The notes: a model not told the origin generated them from the letters alone. Shown: positions 9,183-18,148, counted from the stretch's first letter. The stretch is 64,000 nucleotides of DNA from Desemzia sp045528445 (GCF_045528445.1 NZ_JBGQQU010000003.1:62001-126000), one strand, 5' to 3'. Made by a program: numbers and translations.

Positions 9183-9204
9183 TATATAATTCCTCCTAAG
9201 ATAA

Positions 9205-9327
9205 TTGTCGAAGTTCGCGTCTTCAAAATCTATATCGGTCATTCATTTTAGTAGTTAAGTATTTTTTATTTTTTTATGCTATAAATTTAAAATTATTGAA
9301 GTTCGCGTCTTCAAAGACTATATCGGA
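9205..9327. repeat. Duplicated promoter/leader segment before flagellin
   Basis: A segment of about 35 bases occurs twice in the same orientation, at 9205-9239 and 9292-9327, offset by about 87 bases. Each copy contains CCGATATAG followed by TTTGAAGACGCGAACTTC, which itself can fold (GAAG...CTTC). Both copies keep a spaced TTAA element, so the duplication produced two tandem sigma-28-type promoters with the same early leader. Confidence 0.85.
9232..9258 (-). promoter_or_regulatory. Sigma-28 (SigD) type promoter, proximal, flagellin
   Basis: On the minus strand the site reads TTAA (9258-9255), a 15-base spacer, then ACCGATAT (9239-9232). This matches the SigD/FliA pattern TAAA-N15-GCCGATAT and is shared by three other sites in the window. 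It lies about 50 bases before the flagellin start. Confidence 0.85.
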
Positions 9328-9346
9328 GGAATAGCTACTTCATTAA
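9320..9346 (-). promoter_or_regulatory. Sigma-28 (SigD) type promoter, distal, flagellin
   Basis: On the minus strand the site reads TTAA (9346-9343), 15 bases, then TCCGATAT (9327-9320). It is the upstream member of the tandem pair formed by the duplication at 9205-9327. A transcript starting here would carry a leader of about 130 bases. Confidence 0.85.
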
Positions 9347-9547
9347 GGGGTTATTTTAAAAAAATTGTAGATAATCTAGAATAGAAAGAACTAATTTTTC
9401 TCATGACTGCCTTGAATCATTCAAGATTGAATAAACTATTCTTGTTTTTAATAACACACTTCTTTTTTTCTACTTTCATTTGGTAAACTAGTGCTAGAAT
9501 AACTAGTATAGCTATTATAAAAAATTGATATTTTTAGGAGAGATGGA

Positions 9548-10911
9548 ATGGCAGCTATGGATGAACAGACAGCGTTTAGTGAACTTATCAAGGCAGCTGA
9601 AAAAAACGGTCTTGTATGTATCGAAGATTTTTTCAGTTTACATGATGTAAGACAGCAACAGAACACACAAGGGAGCGTCAATACAGAAAAATTTATCTAG
9701 CGTCATCTCCCTAATCGAGAAATTGTTTTAAACATCGGCGTCTTTAGAATAGTCAAAACAAATGACACATCTATGAAGCTGGACAAGAACTTGATACTGA
9801 AACAGCAACTGAAACATACATTCATGATTTACTTGAAAAGAATCAAAAACACTATTTTATTAGTCCAGCCATTGAAGCACGTATTATCCTAAATCCTTAC
9901 ACTTTCTTACAAAAACTTCATGCAAAACTTAAAATGGAAACCATTCATGCAATAAACTCAGAGACCGAGCAGATTAAGCATGACTTTCCACACTCTCAAG
10001 CCTATAAACAACAGTCAGAAATACAGTCAGCAACTACTCAGGCTTTTTCAAATTTTCAAAAAAAGAAAGATTTATTTTTTTATCGAGGACAAAGTAGCAT
10101 TAACTATTCCTTACTTCCGAGTATATACAGAAACGGTTTAATCAACCACGAGAGTCAGATGAACAATCAATTAATATCCACTTCCAATCAAGATTTCTTA
10201 AACATCCATCGTCATGTGGACGGTCTACGGAAAATGCAACATTACGGAATGCCTACTAGATTAATAGATATCACTTCGAACCCATTAATCGGTTTATATT
10301 TTGCTATTTCAGGAAGTCCTAATCGAGACGGTGAATTTATTATGTTCGATGTACAAGACAATAAAATTAAAACGAACCATAGCGATACCGTTGAAATTCT
10401 TAGCGCATTGGCTGCAATAGATGCTACTAAAAAGCAAGAACTCTTTAAAGTTTCTGAAGAATTCAGCAAGAAATTTAACGTTTCTAATGACAACTCGAAA
10501 GAAGTTATTTCTGAATTCAATCAAACGGGTCCTGTAAAATATTTATTGCATGAAATCCGGTCAACTGTGGGAGATTTTGAACCCATTATCGATCCTCATC
10601 ATCTAACCCAAGCCTTTTTTGTCAGTACACATATAGACAATCCAAGAATCAATAACCAAAACGGCTCTTTCATTATTACTAGTTTATATGATATGAAGGA
10701 TGATTTCTTAGATTCACCAACCAACGGAATCAAATCCTCCATTGAACAGTATAGAGTCAAACAAGGCAATAAAGTTATCCGATACATCATTCCTTCTGCC
10801 TTAAAGAAATTTATAAAAATTGAATTAGCCAATTTAGGCATTAATGATCATCACATTCACCCCGATCTTGAACATGCAGCGACTTATATTAAAGGACAAT
10901 ACTCAGAATAA
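9548..10911 (+). pseudogene. FRG-domain protein gene, broken by a stop and a frameshift
   Basis: An ATG at 9548 follows AGGAG (9536-9540) with seven bases between, and opens a frame starting MAAMDEQTAFSELIKAAEKN. It meets a TAG at about 9698-9700, resumes in the same frame (RHLPNREIVLNIGVFRIV), then shifts frame near 9765 and continues as HIYEAGQELDTETATETY into the long open frame that ends at 10911. The intact part from ATG 9934 (325 codons) has no ribosome binding site, so the whole is best read as a decayed gene of about 450 codons. The FRG motif is FFYRGQSSINYSLLPSIYRN near residue 50 of the intact part, with the later MQHYGMPTRLIDITSNPLIG stretch typical of the domain. FRG proteins have no settled function; some occur near defence genes. 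It lies opposite to all flagellar genes around it, suggesting insertion into the locus. Confidence 0.7.
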
Positions 10912-10920
10912 TTGGATAGT

Positions 10921-10972
10921 AAAGACCCCGAAATGCTTAGAATTCAATCTAAGCTTTTCGGGGTCTCTTTTT
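10921..10972 (+). terminator. Rho-independent terminator after FRG gene
   Basis: A long hairpin with arms GACCCCGAA...TTCGGGGTC and inner GCTTAGA/TCTAAGC is followed by TCTTTTT on the plus strand. It lies just after the FRG stop. The minus strand also folds and lies downstream of flgL, so it may work in both directions. Confidence 0.85.
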
Positions 10973-11001
10973 ATAGTCTAAATAACAAAAAGACTATCTT
11001 T

Positions 11002-11922
11002 TTACAGATAGTCTAAAATGCTTGTAGATAAAATTTTTGTTCCCATTGCTAATGATGCTTGATAAGCTGTTTGTTCCATGGTGTACTCCATGAATTTCTC
11101 AGCTAAATCAATGTCTTGTTTGCCTGAAAGCATGGTTTCTAAGTTTAGGTTCTCTGATATATTGCGTTCTTTAGAGGCTTCCAATCGGTTAAAAATAGCT
11201 CCGTTTTCTGCACGTTGTGTCACAATATTATCAATATTATTGTCTGCTCTTTCAAGTAAGTTTCCTGATAAAGCCTCTACATCATCTGTATTTAAAGCTG
11301 TTAATACATCCGCTAAGAAAATACCCAAGTTATCCGAGCCTTCCGCAGTAACTTGTTCATTCATCAGAGCCGAACCGTCTGTTTTGAGTTCAATTTGAAC
11401 TCCTTGAGCAATTCTTCGAGGTAGATTATCAGACGTTCCTGCATAATCAATACCGGTCATATTTCCATCTGCATCTTTTGCAATACTAAAAGGTTTTTCT
11501 GTAGTATTCATGCCCGAAAAGATATATTTCCCACCAAAATTTGTGTTCAATGCATCTGTCATGGTTTGAATTTCAGCTTCAACTTCTGCTTTTACGATTT
11601 GGCGGTCTCCACTATTCATCGTATCTGTACCAGCTTGTTGAATCAGCGTACGGATTCTAGATAAAGATTCGGTGACTGAACTATAAGCTGAATCTTGCAT
11701 ATTTGAAAAATCAATTGAATCTTCAATAGTAACCATATATTCTTCATTTTGAATGATACTGTTGTTCAAATCCATGATTTGTGAAACCAACATGGGGTCA
11801 TCTGAAGATTTGCTAACTTCTTTCAAGGAAGACAATTGTTGTTGTGTTTTAGACACACGAGCTAAATTATCTTGTAAGCTGCTAAGAAAACTAGAAGACA
11901 TGTAAGAATCTGTTATACGCAT
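11002..11922 (-). CDS. flgL: Flagellar hook-filament junction protein FlgL (HAP3)
   Basis: FlgL joins hook and filament together with FlgK. The protein has 306 residues. The N-terminal flagellin-like helix region (MRITDSYMSSSFLSSLQDNL) and the C-terminal helix (DIDLAEKFMEYTMEQTAYQA, ending ILSTSILDYL) are typical. The ATG at 11922 lies six bases after the flgK stop codon. It ends the flgM-flgN-flgK-flgL unit. A short inverted repeat overlapping its stop codon (about 10988-11014) may form part of the transcript end. Confidence 0.95.
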   Translation of the reverse strand: MRITDSYMSSSFLSSLQDNLARVSKTQQQLSSLKEVSKSSDDPMLVSQIMDLNNSIIQNEEYMVTIEDSIDFSNMQDSAYSSVTESLSRIRTLIQQAGTDTMNSGDRQIVKAEVEAEIQTMTDALNTNFGGKYIFSGMNTTEKPFSIAKDADGNMTGIDYAGTSDNLPRRIAQGVQIELKTDGSALMNEQVTAEGSDNLGIFLADVLTALNTDDVEALSGNLLERADNNIDNIVTQRAENGAIFNRLEASKERNISENLNLETMLSGKQDIDLAEKFMEYTMEQTAYQASLAMGTKILSTSILDYL

Positions 11923-11928
11923 TATTCA

Positions 11929-13374
11929 TTATACCCCCGTTCTATTGATCAAAGTATCCAGCATTTCAGAAATGACTGAAATCATTCTGGAATTGGCTTG
12001 AAAAGCACTTTGGTGCTGGATCATGCTGACAACTTCTTCATTGATGGAAACACCTGAAATCGATTGACGGCGTTGATCAAGTAATTGCACTAAATCTTTT
12101 TGGCTGGCTGCCATGTTATCTGATTGTTGTTTAGAAATCCCTACTTCTGTCACAATATCGTTGTACCCATTAACAACTGAAGTACCGTTTTCTTCATCTA
12201 TAATCGCCATAGTTTCTTCATCATACGTAAAAGTAGTATCTGAAGAATAAACCAATTTCGTGTTTTGCAAGTCTGCAATCGCTTGTGCCCTAGTACCGTC
12301 ACCTGCAACTACTGTTTCGTCTAATGATTTACCAGAATTTATGTTTTCAGGGTTTTCCACCAGATCTGCACTTACAGAAATATTCTTAGCATAATTGGTA
12401 TCCGTATCCGTTCCTAAATAAAAGAACATTTCTCCATTTTCTTCTCCGCCACTATGTATTGCGTTCACAGCACTAGCAAATGTATAAGCAAAATCATTCA
12501 AGTTTTCTACTTGGTGATTCACTTCCGCTAACGCCTCTTGAGAACCTTTAGCTGATCCACTAGTCAACACAACTTCTTTCGGATTATCTCCAGCCAGAAC
12601 AATCTTTCCTTCTGGGTTCGGTTCTTCAGCAACTGCTAATTTTTGCATATTTGTTGGCGATAATAAAACTTCATCGCCGATGCTTACTGTAGCTTGGCGC
12701 ATTTCATCGAACTGAACATCCACACCTGCTAAGCCGCTTAACTCACCTAGCAATGCATCTTGTTTATCCAACAAGTCGTTAGGTGCTTGTCCGCTTGACA
12801 TAGAATAAGAGATTTGTTTATTCAAAGAATTCAATTGCTCTAATTTGCTGTTGAAGTCTTTTACATCTTGTTCAATATTTTTTATGGTACCTGTTTGCAG
12901 ACTTTCCAATTGAGTCGACATATGGTTCAAAGTATCTGTCATAGTTTCTGAATTTTGAACCACCATTGTTTTAGCTGTTGCCACTTCTGGATTTGATCCC
13001 AGATAAGTCCAAGAAGCAAATACTTCACTTAAGTTGTTGCTCAAGCCAGTTGTCGAAGGCTCATTAAAGATTGCTTCTAGTTGAGCTAAAGCTTCTGATT
13101 TCGTATCAAACATTTCAAGACTGCTGTTTTCATTTCTCAATTGTTCAACGACAGCGTCATCCACTACGCGAATAATTCCTGAAATACGCACACCAGTACC
13201 TAGTTGACCCACACCCGATTTGTTGAAGGGGTTGTTGGTTTCCATAGTGACTTTTTGCTTGGAATAGCCGTCTGTACCCGCATTTGCGACATTATGGCTG
13301 ATTGTTTGCAGCACAGTTTGAGCAGCAGTCATACCTGATGTTGCTGAATTTAATGATCCAAATAATCCGGACAT
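11929..13374 (-). CDS. flgK: Flagellar hook-associated protein FlgK (HAP1)
   Basis: FlgK is the first junction protein on the hook. At 481 residues it is at the shorter end for the family. The N-terminal rod-type motif ISHNVANAGTDGYSKQKV near residue 26 and the C-terminal helix with VVSMIQHQSAFQANSRMISV plus ISEMLDTLINRTG are diagnostic of FlgK and FlgE-type axial proteins. The start ATG has AGGTGG seven bases upstream. It lies between flgN, its likely chaperone, and flgL. Confidence 0.95.
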   Translation of the reverse strand: MSGLFGSLNSATSGMTAAQTVLQTISHNVANAGTDGYSKQKVTMETNNPFNKSGVGQLGTGVRISGIIRVVDDAVVEQLRNENSSLEMFDTKSEALAQLEAIFNEPSTTGLSNNLSEVFASWTYLGSNPEVATAKTMVVQNSETMTDTLNHMSTQLESLQTGTIKNIEQDVKDFNSKLEQLNSLNKQISYSMSSGQAPNDLLDKQDALLGELSGLAGVDVQFDEMRQATVSIGDEVLLSPTNMQKLAVAEEPNPEGKIVLAGDNPKEVVLTSGSAKGSQEALAEVNHQVENLNDFAYTFASAVNAIHSGGEENGEMFFYLGTDTDTNYAKNISVSADLVENPENINSGKSLDETVVAGDGTRAQAIADLQNTKLVYSSDTTFTYDEETMAIIDEENGTSVVNGYNDIVTEVGISKQQSDNMAASQKDLVQLLDQRRQSISGVSINEEVVSMIQHQSAFQANSRMISVISEMLDTLINRTGV

Positions 13375-13393
13375 TTTTCCACCTCTTGTTTTT

Positions 13394-13762
13394 CTATAGG
13401 GATTGATTGATTAAAGTTGCTTGTTCATTGCCTTTGTAATAGCCTTTTTTTGAATACGTATTGCCTGAATTTTTCACTGTTTTCGTGATGGCTTTCAATA
13501 CCGTTTCTTGGAATTGTAAGGCTGTTTTTGTCAGCATCAAGTTGGTTTCTTGCAATTGTTTAATTTCAGCTAAAGGCGCTTTTAGTGACGCGTCGTCGAA
13601 TGAAGCTGGCGTCAACGTTTCTAAGATTTCTAGAAACGTTTGCTTTTGAGTGACGATTTCGACTACTTTTTCAGCATCGTTATGAATCAAAGCCTCTTTT
13701 TCACTTTTCAACAAATCTACAAATTCTGTCAGCAAGTTGAAAATACTCTTTTGTTGGCTCAT
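13394..13762 (-). CDS. flgN: FlgN-type flagellar chaperone
   Basis: FlgN binds FlgK and FlgL before export. This 122-residue protein is predicted as a long helical hairpin without membrane segments: the first helix region contains LLTEFVDLLKSEKEALIHND and a later one LKQLQETNLMLTKTAL-like sequence, followed by a basic disordered tail (YSKKGYYKGNEQATLINQSL). The gene overlaps the flgM stop codon by four bases and precedes flgK, the order flgM-flgN-flgK-flgL common in Firmicutes. Confidence 0.85.
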   Translation of the reverse strand: MSQQKSIFNLLTEFVDLLKSEKEALIHNDAEKVVEIVTQKQTFLEILETLTPASFDDASLKAPLAEIKQLQETNLMLTKTALQFQETVLKAITKTVKNSGNTYSKKGYYKGNEQATLINQSL

Positions 13763-14058
13763 TCTTCAATACCTTTTCGTTGTTGACCTATCTCAGCAGT
13801 CATGTTATCCGCGATCTTTTCTGGTGATACTTCATAGGTACCATTTAAAACAGCTTGTTTGATCGCTTGAACTTTTTCACTAAACACAACATTGTTGTTT
13901 GCTTCTGCAACTTGTTTAGCAGCATCAGAGATGTCTACTTTTACAGCATCTTCATTTACCGTTTGCGATTGATCTTGAATTTTTTTATTTTGAGTGTTTT
14001 CTTTATTGTAGCGGAGATTATTATTCACATATTGGTTGTAACCATTATTGATTTTCAT
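13759..14058 (-). CDS. flgM: Anti-sigma-28 factor FlgM
   Basis: FlgM holds sigma-28 (SigD) inactive until the hook-basal body is finished and FlgM is exported. The 99-residue protein has a disordered Asn/Gln-rich N-terminus and the conserved C-terminal region VDISDAAKQVAEAN followed by KVQAIKQAVLNGTYEVSPEK and IADNM. Its own gene is preceded by a sigma-28-type promoter at 14133-14159, the usual feedback arrangement. AAAGGAG lies upstream of the ATG. Confidence 0.93.
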   Translation of the reverse strand: MKINNGYNQYVNNNLRYNKENTQNKKIQDQSQTVNEDAVKVDISDAAKQVAEANNNVVFSEKVQAIKQAVLNGTYEVSPEKIADNMTAEIGQQRKGIEE

Positions 14059-14132
14059 GTCTCCAGCTCCTTTCTATTTATCCGTTAGGTTATTATCCAG
14101 TTGATTCGTGTCTTTTATGACTTTCAAAAGTT

Positions 14133-14159
14133 ATATCGGACAGTTCCTTTAAATATTAA
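14133..14159 (-). promoter_or_regulatory. Sigma-28 (SigD) type promoter of flgM operon
   Basis: On the minus strand: TTAA (14159-14156), 15 bases, TCCGATAT (14140-14133). Same pattern and spacing as the flagellin and chemoreceptor promoters. It lies about 75 bases before the flgM ATG. Confidence 0.85.
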
Positions 14160-14372
14160 CCCATTTACTGAAATTTATAAATGAAATCTTTTGTGACACA
14201 TTGACAAACGAGGTAAAAGACAATCAACAAGGTGAGTTTCAAGGGTTGAGTTTCCTTTACTTTACGACTACTCATTGTACTAATTGCAAAAAGCTAGAAT
14301 GGTAATTTAGTCTCTTTCTATTCAATCTATCAGCGTTCCTCAAAGTACTTCACATCAATAGTAATTCTTTAT

Positions 14373-14528
14373 CTGACTTATCACTCCTATTTTAGACCTC
14401 ACAAGTAAGATAAAAGTTAGTTTCCTGACTTGTGAGGGTAATTTTTCTCCCTACAAGTCAGGTATAGATGTTTAACCTGACTTGTCGCTTCAATTTCGCA
14501 CTTCACAAGTCAGTTAAAAGTTGTTTTT
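14373..14528. repeat. Three tandem 52-bp hairpin units (CTGACTTGT type)
   Basis: CTGACTT begins at 14373, 14425 and 14477, and the matching ACAAGTMAG at 14401, 14453 and 14505, each exactly 52 bases apart. A unit has a 9-bp stem CTGACTTGT/ACAAGTCAG, a loop of about 19 bases with a central T-run, and a 15-base linker resembling TTAAAAGTTGTTTT. The array lies in the 614-base space between the flgM promoter and the end of fliY. The remainder of that space shows only the promoter and two hairpins (14561-14611 and about 14650-14674). Confidence 0.85.
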
Positions 14529-14560
14529 GTTAGTTCTGCTGACAAAATGGATCATCAAAT

Positions 14561-14611
14561 AAAATAAGCCTTGATAAAAAGTATCGCTACTTCTCATCAA
14601 GACTTATTTTT
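14561..14611 (-). terminator. Hairpin downstream of fliY
   Basis: Arms AAATAAG-c-CTTGAT (14562-14575) and ATCAAG-a-CTTATTT (14596-14609) pair with a single mismatch, with TTATTT-rich ends on both strands. A second inverted repeat, AGCGAGC/GCTCGCT (14650-14656 and 14668-14674), overlaps the fliY stop codon. Together they probably end the che-fliM-fliY transcript. Confidence 0.65.
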
Positions 14612-14672
14612 AGGGTTCTTCATCATCTAATATTGTTAGAAAGTTCTGTAGCGAGCTTTGGTTAGTCGCTCG

Positions 14673-15749
14673 CTAGTTTAAGTGCTTCACACGTTGTTCT
14701 TTACTCAAGATATTCGTAATTCGAATTCCGAAGCTTTCGTTGATGACGACTACTTCGCCTTCAGCGATCAATTTGCCATTGACATAAATTTCCAATGGCT
14801 CGTCAGTCATTTTGTTTAATTCGACCACTGAACCTGTTCCTAGTGACAAGATGTCTTTGATCGTTTTGCGGCTTTCGCCTAGTACGACGCTGAAATCAAG
14901 GGGAACATCCATGATCAAGTCCAAGTTGTTCGTCGCTTTTTCTGAATCTTTGGCGCTTAATTCAGGAAATTGGGGTTTAGATACAGATACTTTTTCAGTT
15001 GGTTGTGCAGGTTGTGATTCCACAACTGGAGCTTGTTCCACTTTTGCCGCTTGAGGCTGAGGCCGATCTTGAAGCACTTCAGCTGTATCATTCATCACGA
15101 GACTTTCAATCAACTTCACTGTATCCAAAGTAAAGACTTGCATGATCTCACTATGTAAGATACCTTCTACGTCTAAATCAAACGCAATTTTACATACTAC
15201 TCCTGTATTATTGATCAATTCTTCATGAGCATCCAAATTGTCTTCATTCAGGACGATGACATTTGGCGGTAAAATATCGATGGCCCGTCCTAACATAGTT
15301 GCCATGGCTGTAGAAGCTGATCCGATCATTTGATTCATGGCTTCTTTAACGGCGCTCAATTCCAACTCGGTTAATTCTTCCGATTGAACATCTCCGCTTC
15401 CGCCCATCATCAAGTCGGCGATCACAGCAGAATCGTTCACATCGATCATCAATAAATTCGTTCCTACTAAGCCTTCTTTAAACTCAACCGTAGTTGCTAC
15501 TTTTGGAGTAGCAGACTCCTCAATGATCTGTTTAAAAGTCGTTGTCGAAACACGTGGCGTCGTGATCTTAACTTGATGATTTAAATTTGTCGATAAGGTA
15601 GTTGCCGCTTGCGACATAGAGATATTTCCGACTTCACCAATGATGTCCAGTTGATCTTTAGTCAACGATTCAACTGGCTCCTCTGCTGAAGCTGAGCTGT
15701 TTCCATTTAGCAACATATCGATTTCTTCTTGGGATAATGCTTCACTCAT
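14673..15749 (-). CDS. fliY: Flagellar motor switch phosphatase FliY (FliN-type)
   Basis: FliY combines a C-ring FliN domain with a CheC-type CheY-P phosphatase. The 358-residue protein starts with a CheY-P-binding peptide resembling that of FliM (LSQEEIDMLLNGN), continues with a CheC-like domain (about 30-200) bearing two phosphatase helices, DIIGEVGNISMSQAATTL and ELSAVKEAMNQMIGSAST, has a Pro/Gln/Val-rich linker (about 225-265), and ends in the FliN/SpoA domain (NLDLIMDVPLDFSVVLGES onwards). This fused form is typical of Bacillus-type chemotaxis. It overlaps fliM by one base. Confidence 0.95.
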   Translation of the reverse strand: MSEALSQEEIDMLLNGNSSASAEEPVESLTKDQLDIIGEVGNISMSQAATTLSTNLNHQVKITTPRVSTTTFKQIIEESATPKVATTVEFKEGLVGTNLLMIDVNDSAVIADLMMGGSGDVQSEELTELELSAVKEAMNQMIGSASTAMATMLGRAIDILPPNVIVLNEDNLDAHEELINNTGVVCKIAFDLDVEGILHSEIMQVFTLDTVKLIESLVMNDTAEVLQDRPQPQAAKVEQAPVVESQPAQPTEKVSVSKPQFPELSAKDSEKATNNLDLIMDVPLDFSVVLGESRKTIKDILSLGTGSVVELNKMTDEPLEIYVNGKLIAEGEVVVINESFGIRITNILSKEQRVKHLN

Positions 15750-16741
15750 TAGCTTGTTTCTCCTCCAATATTTTCTAGTACTTCAACTGCCAAGTTTTTG
15801 CCATGCAATCCAGGTTTCACCAGATAAGAAGGTAAATTCTCAACAGACATTACCAGCGGTTGAGAAGTTTTTCCATCTAATTGAATAATGTCTCCCACTT
15901 CCAATTGCAAAAAGTTGTCTAACGTCATTTGTGTTTTTCCAAGCATTACTTCCGTATTGACTTGGACCGCTTGTAAGTTGTTTTCCAACTTTTCATTGTC
16001 CAGATCGCTATTTCCTTTTTCAGTATGGAACCAATTTCGGAAACTTAATTTGTCCAAGATTTTTTCAAAGAAAACATACGGTATGCACAAGTTCATAAAT
16101 GACTGATTTCCCAACAGGGTTACTGTAAACGTGGTCAATACAACTGGTTCATTTGGCGACATACTTTGCAGCAATTGCGGATTTGTTTCCATCGCTTCTA
16201 GTTCAGTATCCAATTCTATGATACCTGCCCATGACGTTTTAAACGCTTTTTTAAAACTTAGAGAAACTTCTTCTAAAATAGCTAATTCGATTTCTGTAAA
16301 GCTTTCTTTTTCTAAGAAGTCTTTGCTTTCAATAATTTCTGAACTGCCGCACAACAATTCGATCATCTGCAACGTTACTTGCGGATTCAGTTCTACCACT
16401 TGTACCCCTTCTAAAGGATTCGAGTGGAACACGTTCATCCAAGTAAAACGAGGCACAGAATGGATAAACTCTTCAAAACTGACTTGTTCGATAGAAGCCA
16501 ATTGAAGAGAAACATTACTGCGTACTTGAGTAGTCAATTGATTTCCCACGATCTTAGCAAATTCCTCAAAAATCATGGTCAGAGTGCTTATGTATTCTTT
16601 CGAAAGGCGAACTGGTCGCTTGAAATCATAGGCTTTTATTTTTGGTTTCTCAGCTTCTTCAAGTTCTTCTGAATCGATTTCCCCACTTTGCACGGCTTCC
16701 AATAAGGAGTCAATTTCTTGCTGTGATAAGACTTGTTTCAC
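15749..16741 (-). CDS. fliM: Flagellar motor switch protein FliM
   Basis: FliM is the C-ring subunit that receives CheY-P and passes the signal to FliG. The protein has 330 residues: an N-terminal CheY-P-binding peptide (LSQQEIDSLLEAVQSGE), a middle CheC-like domain without the phosphatase residues (about 40-230), and a C-terminal SpoA/FliN-like domain (about 245-325). The start codon overlaps the stop region of cheW and its stop overlaps the fliY start, so translation is tightly coupled. Confidence 0.96.
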   Translation of the reverse strand: MKQVLSQQEIDSLLEAVQSGEIDSEELEEAEKPKIKAYDFKRPVRLSKEYISTLTMIFEEFAKIVGNQLTTQVRSNVSLQLASIEQVSFEEFIHSVPRFTWMNVFHSNPLEGVQVVELNPQVTLQMIELLCGSSEIIESKDFLEKESFTEIELAILEEVSLSFKKAFKTSWAGIIELDTELEAMETNPQLLQSMSPNEPVVLTTFTVTLLGNQSFMNLCIPYVFFEKILDKLSFRNWFHTEKGNSDLDNEKLENNLQAVQVNTEVMLGKTQMTLDNFLQLEVGDIIQLDGKTSQPLVMSVENLPSYLVKPGLHGKNLAVEVLENIGGETS

Positions 16742-17157
16742 TATTCTCCCTCACTTTTAGGTAATAAAGCATCCAAGTTAAGAACACTAACGATCTTATC
16801 TTTAATAGAAACCACTCCAGAAACTTTTCCTTGAGAGCTGTTGTCTGCAAGTTCAATATCAGCGGTATCTATATTGGTTACTTCTTCCACACTATCAACC
16901 ATTAAAGCGATTTTCCCTTTTTCAGTCGATAAAATGATGGTCCTATTGTAGCACAAATCTTCTCCTGTGAGATCGGGATACAGCAATTGTTGAAAATTGA
17001 TCAAAGTTAGGACTTCGCCTCGCAGATTGATTAGTCCTTGTACCCATTCTGGTGCAGTAGGTACAGGAGTCCAAGTTAATTGTTGCGTAATTTCTTCCAC
17101 ATTTTTGGATTCAATGGCATAGTAGTTCTCTTTTATCGTAAACATCACAATTTGCAT
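16741..17157 (-). CDS. cheW: Chemotaxis coupling protein CheW
   Basis: CheW links chemoreceptors to CheA in the array. The 138-residue protein is a single CheW/SH3-like domain with the typical core LRGEVLTLINFQQLL and a C-terminal SVLNLDALLPKSEGE. It sits between cheY and fliM. A second CheW-like gene lies at 23134-23610; this copy has the more canonical N-terminus (QIVMFTIKENYYAIESKNVE). Confidence 0.93.
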   Translation of the reverse strand: MQIVMFTIKENYYAIESKNVEEITQQLTWTPVPTAPEWVQGLINLRGEVLTLINFQQLLYPDLTGEDLCYNRTIILSTEKGKIALMVDSVEEVTNIDTADIELADNSSQGKVSGVVSIKDKIVSVLNLDALLPKSEGE

Positions 17158-17173
17158 TCTTGTTCAACTCCAA

Positions 17174-17536
17174 TTATTGAGTGACTTTGTCTAACGCTTG
17201 GATCACACGTCCTGTATCAAATGGTTTAACAATAAAGTCCAAGGCTCCGGCACGGATAGCGTCCATAACCATTGATTGCTGCCCCATCGCACTGCACATC
17301 ACAACTTTAGCATTGGCGTCAAAGGCTTTGATGCCTTTTAATGCGTCTACTCCGTCCATTTCCGGCATAGTGATGTCCATTGTAACGATATCCGGATTTT
17401 CAGCTTTGTATTTTTCGATTGCATCGGCACCGTTTTCAGCCTCCGCTACCACAGTGTAACCATTTTTCTCCAAGATATCTTTCAATTTCATGCGCATAAA
17501 TGCCGCGTCGTCTACAATCAGTACTCGTTTTGTCAT
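17174..17536 (-). CDS. cheY: Chemotaxis response regulator CheY
   Basis: This is a single receiver domain of 120 residues. It has the acid pair Asp9-Asp10, the phosphoacceptor Asp54 (TMDITMPEMDG), Ser82 in VVMCSAMGQ and Lys104 in FIVKPFD, all the residues needed for phosphorylation and switching. In Bacillus-type systems CheY-P binds FliM and FliY and is dephosphorylated by FliY and CheC, both encoded next to it. It lies between cheC and cheW. Confidence 0.96.
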   Translation of the reverse strand: MTKRVLIVDDAAFMRMKLKDILEKNGYTVVAEAENGADAIEKYKAENPDIVTMDITMPEMDGVDALKGIKAFDANAKVVMCSAMGQQSMVMDAIRAGALDFIVKPFDTGRVIQALDKVTQ

Positions 17537-17551
17537 TTTTTATTTCCCCTT

Positions 17552-18148
17552 TCAAACTCCTAATAAACTAAATAATTTCTCTAATACACCGGGTTTTGGA
17601 ACGAAATACAAAGCTGCTTCCATTCGTTCGCCCATATAATAAAATTCATTTTTTAAAATTAATATCGTGTCATCGTATTGTCCGCTTTCCATATAGACAC
17701 TACTTACTATGGCGCCAAACATGTCTTGTGTCAATAAAGGAATGGATGTCAATAAGTTAATATCCAACAGTTTTGTTACAGAATTTAAAAATGAATTGAC
17801 TAAAATGTTAGCCAGCTCTTTTAAGGCCGAGTTGATCATCTCAGGACTAGCTGCTGCATCATCTGGCAACATGATAGAAGCTACGTGATTCATATCCTCT
17901 TCCAGCCCCACCAGCAAGAAGACGCCTTCCGCTTGTCCGATCATTCTCGTCATCACTGCATCAACGATCGTTTCTTCTGACATGACTTGTTGATACAAAT
18001 CATCGTAAGCCAATACTTCAATTACCGGCACTGTCATTTGAACCGGCTTATTGATCAGCTGAGACAAACTTGTGGCCGCATTCCCGCCCCCAATGTTGAT
18101 CACTTCTTTTAACGCATCTAGCTGTACACTATTAAACTCGGATGGCAT
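17552..18148 (-). CDS. cheC: CheY-P phosphatase CheC
   Basis: CheC dephosphorylates CheY-P and is stimulated by CheD. Two phosphatase helices are visible, LDALKEVINIGGGNAATSLS and NSALKELANILVNSFLNS, each with the Glu-x-x-Asn pair. ATG at 18148 is preferred over an in-frame ATG at 18169, because AAGGTG lies six bases upstream of the former and nothing useful precedes the latter. That gives 198 residues. The start overlaps the end of cheA by 17 bases, implying coupling. Confidence 0.92.
   Translation of the reverse strand: MPSEFNSVQLDALKEVINIGGGNAATSLSQLINKPVQMTVPVIEVLAYDDLYQQVMSEETIVDAVMTRMIGQAEGVFLLVGLEEDMNHVASIMLPDDAAASPEMINSALKELANILVNSFLNSVTKLLDINLLTSIPLLTQDMFGAIVSSVYMESGQYDDTILILKNEFYYMGERMEAALYFVPKPGVLEKLFSLLGV

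Noticed and set aside
9448..9681. Minus-strand frame MTLPCVFCCCLTSCKL
   Set aside because: It is antisense to the FRG gene start, Cys/Ser-rich, and has no ribosome binding site; a shadow frame.
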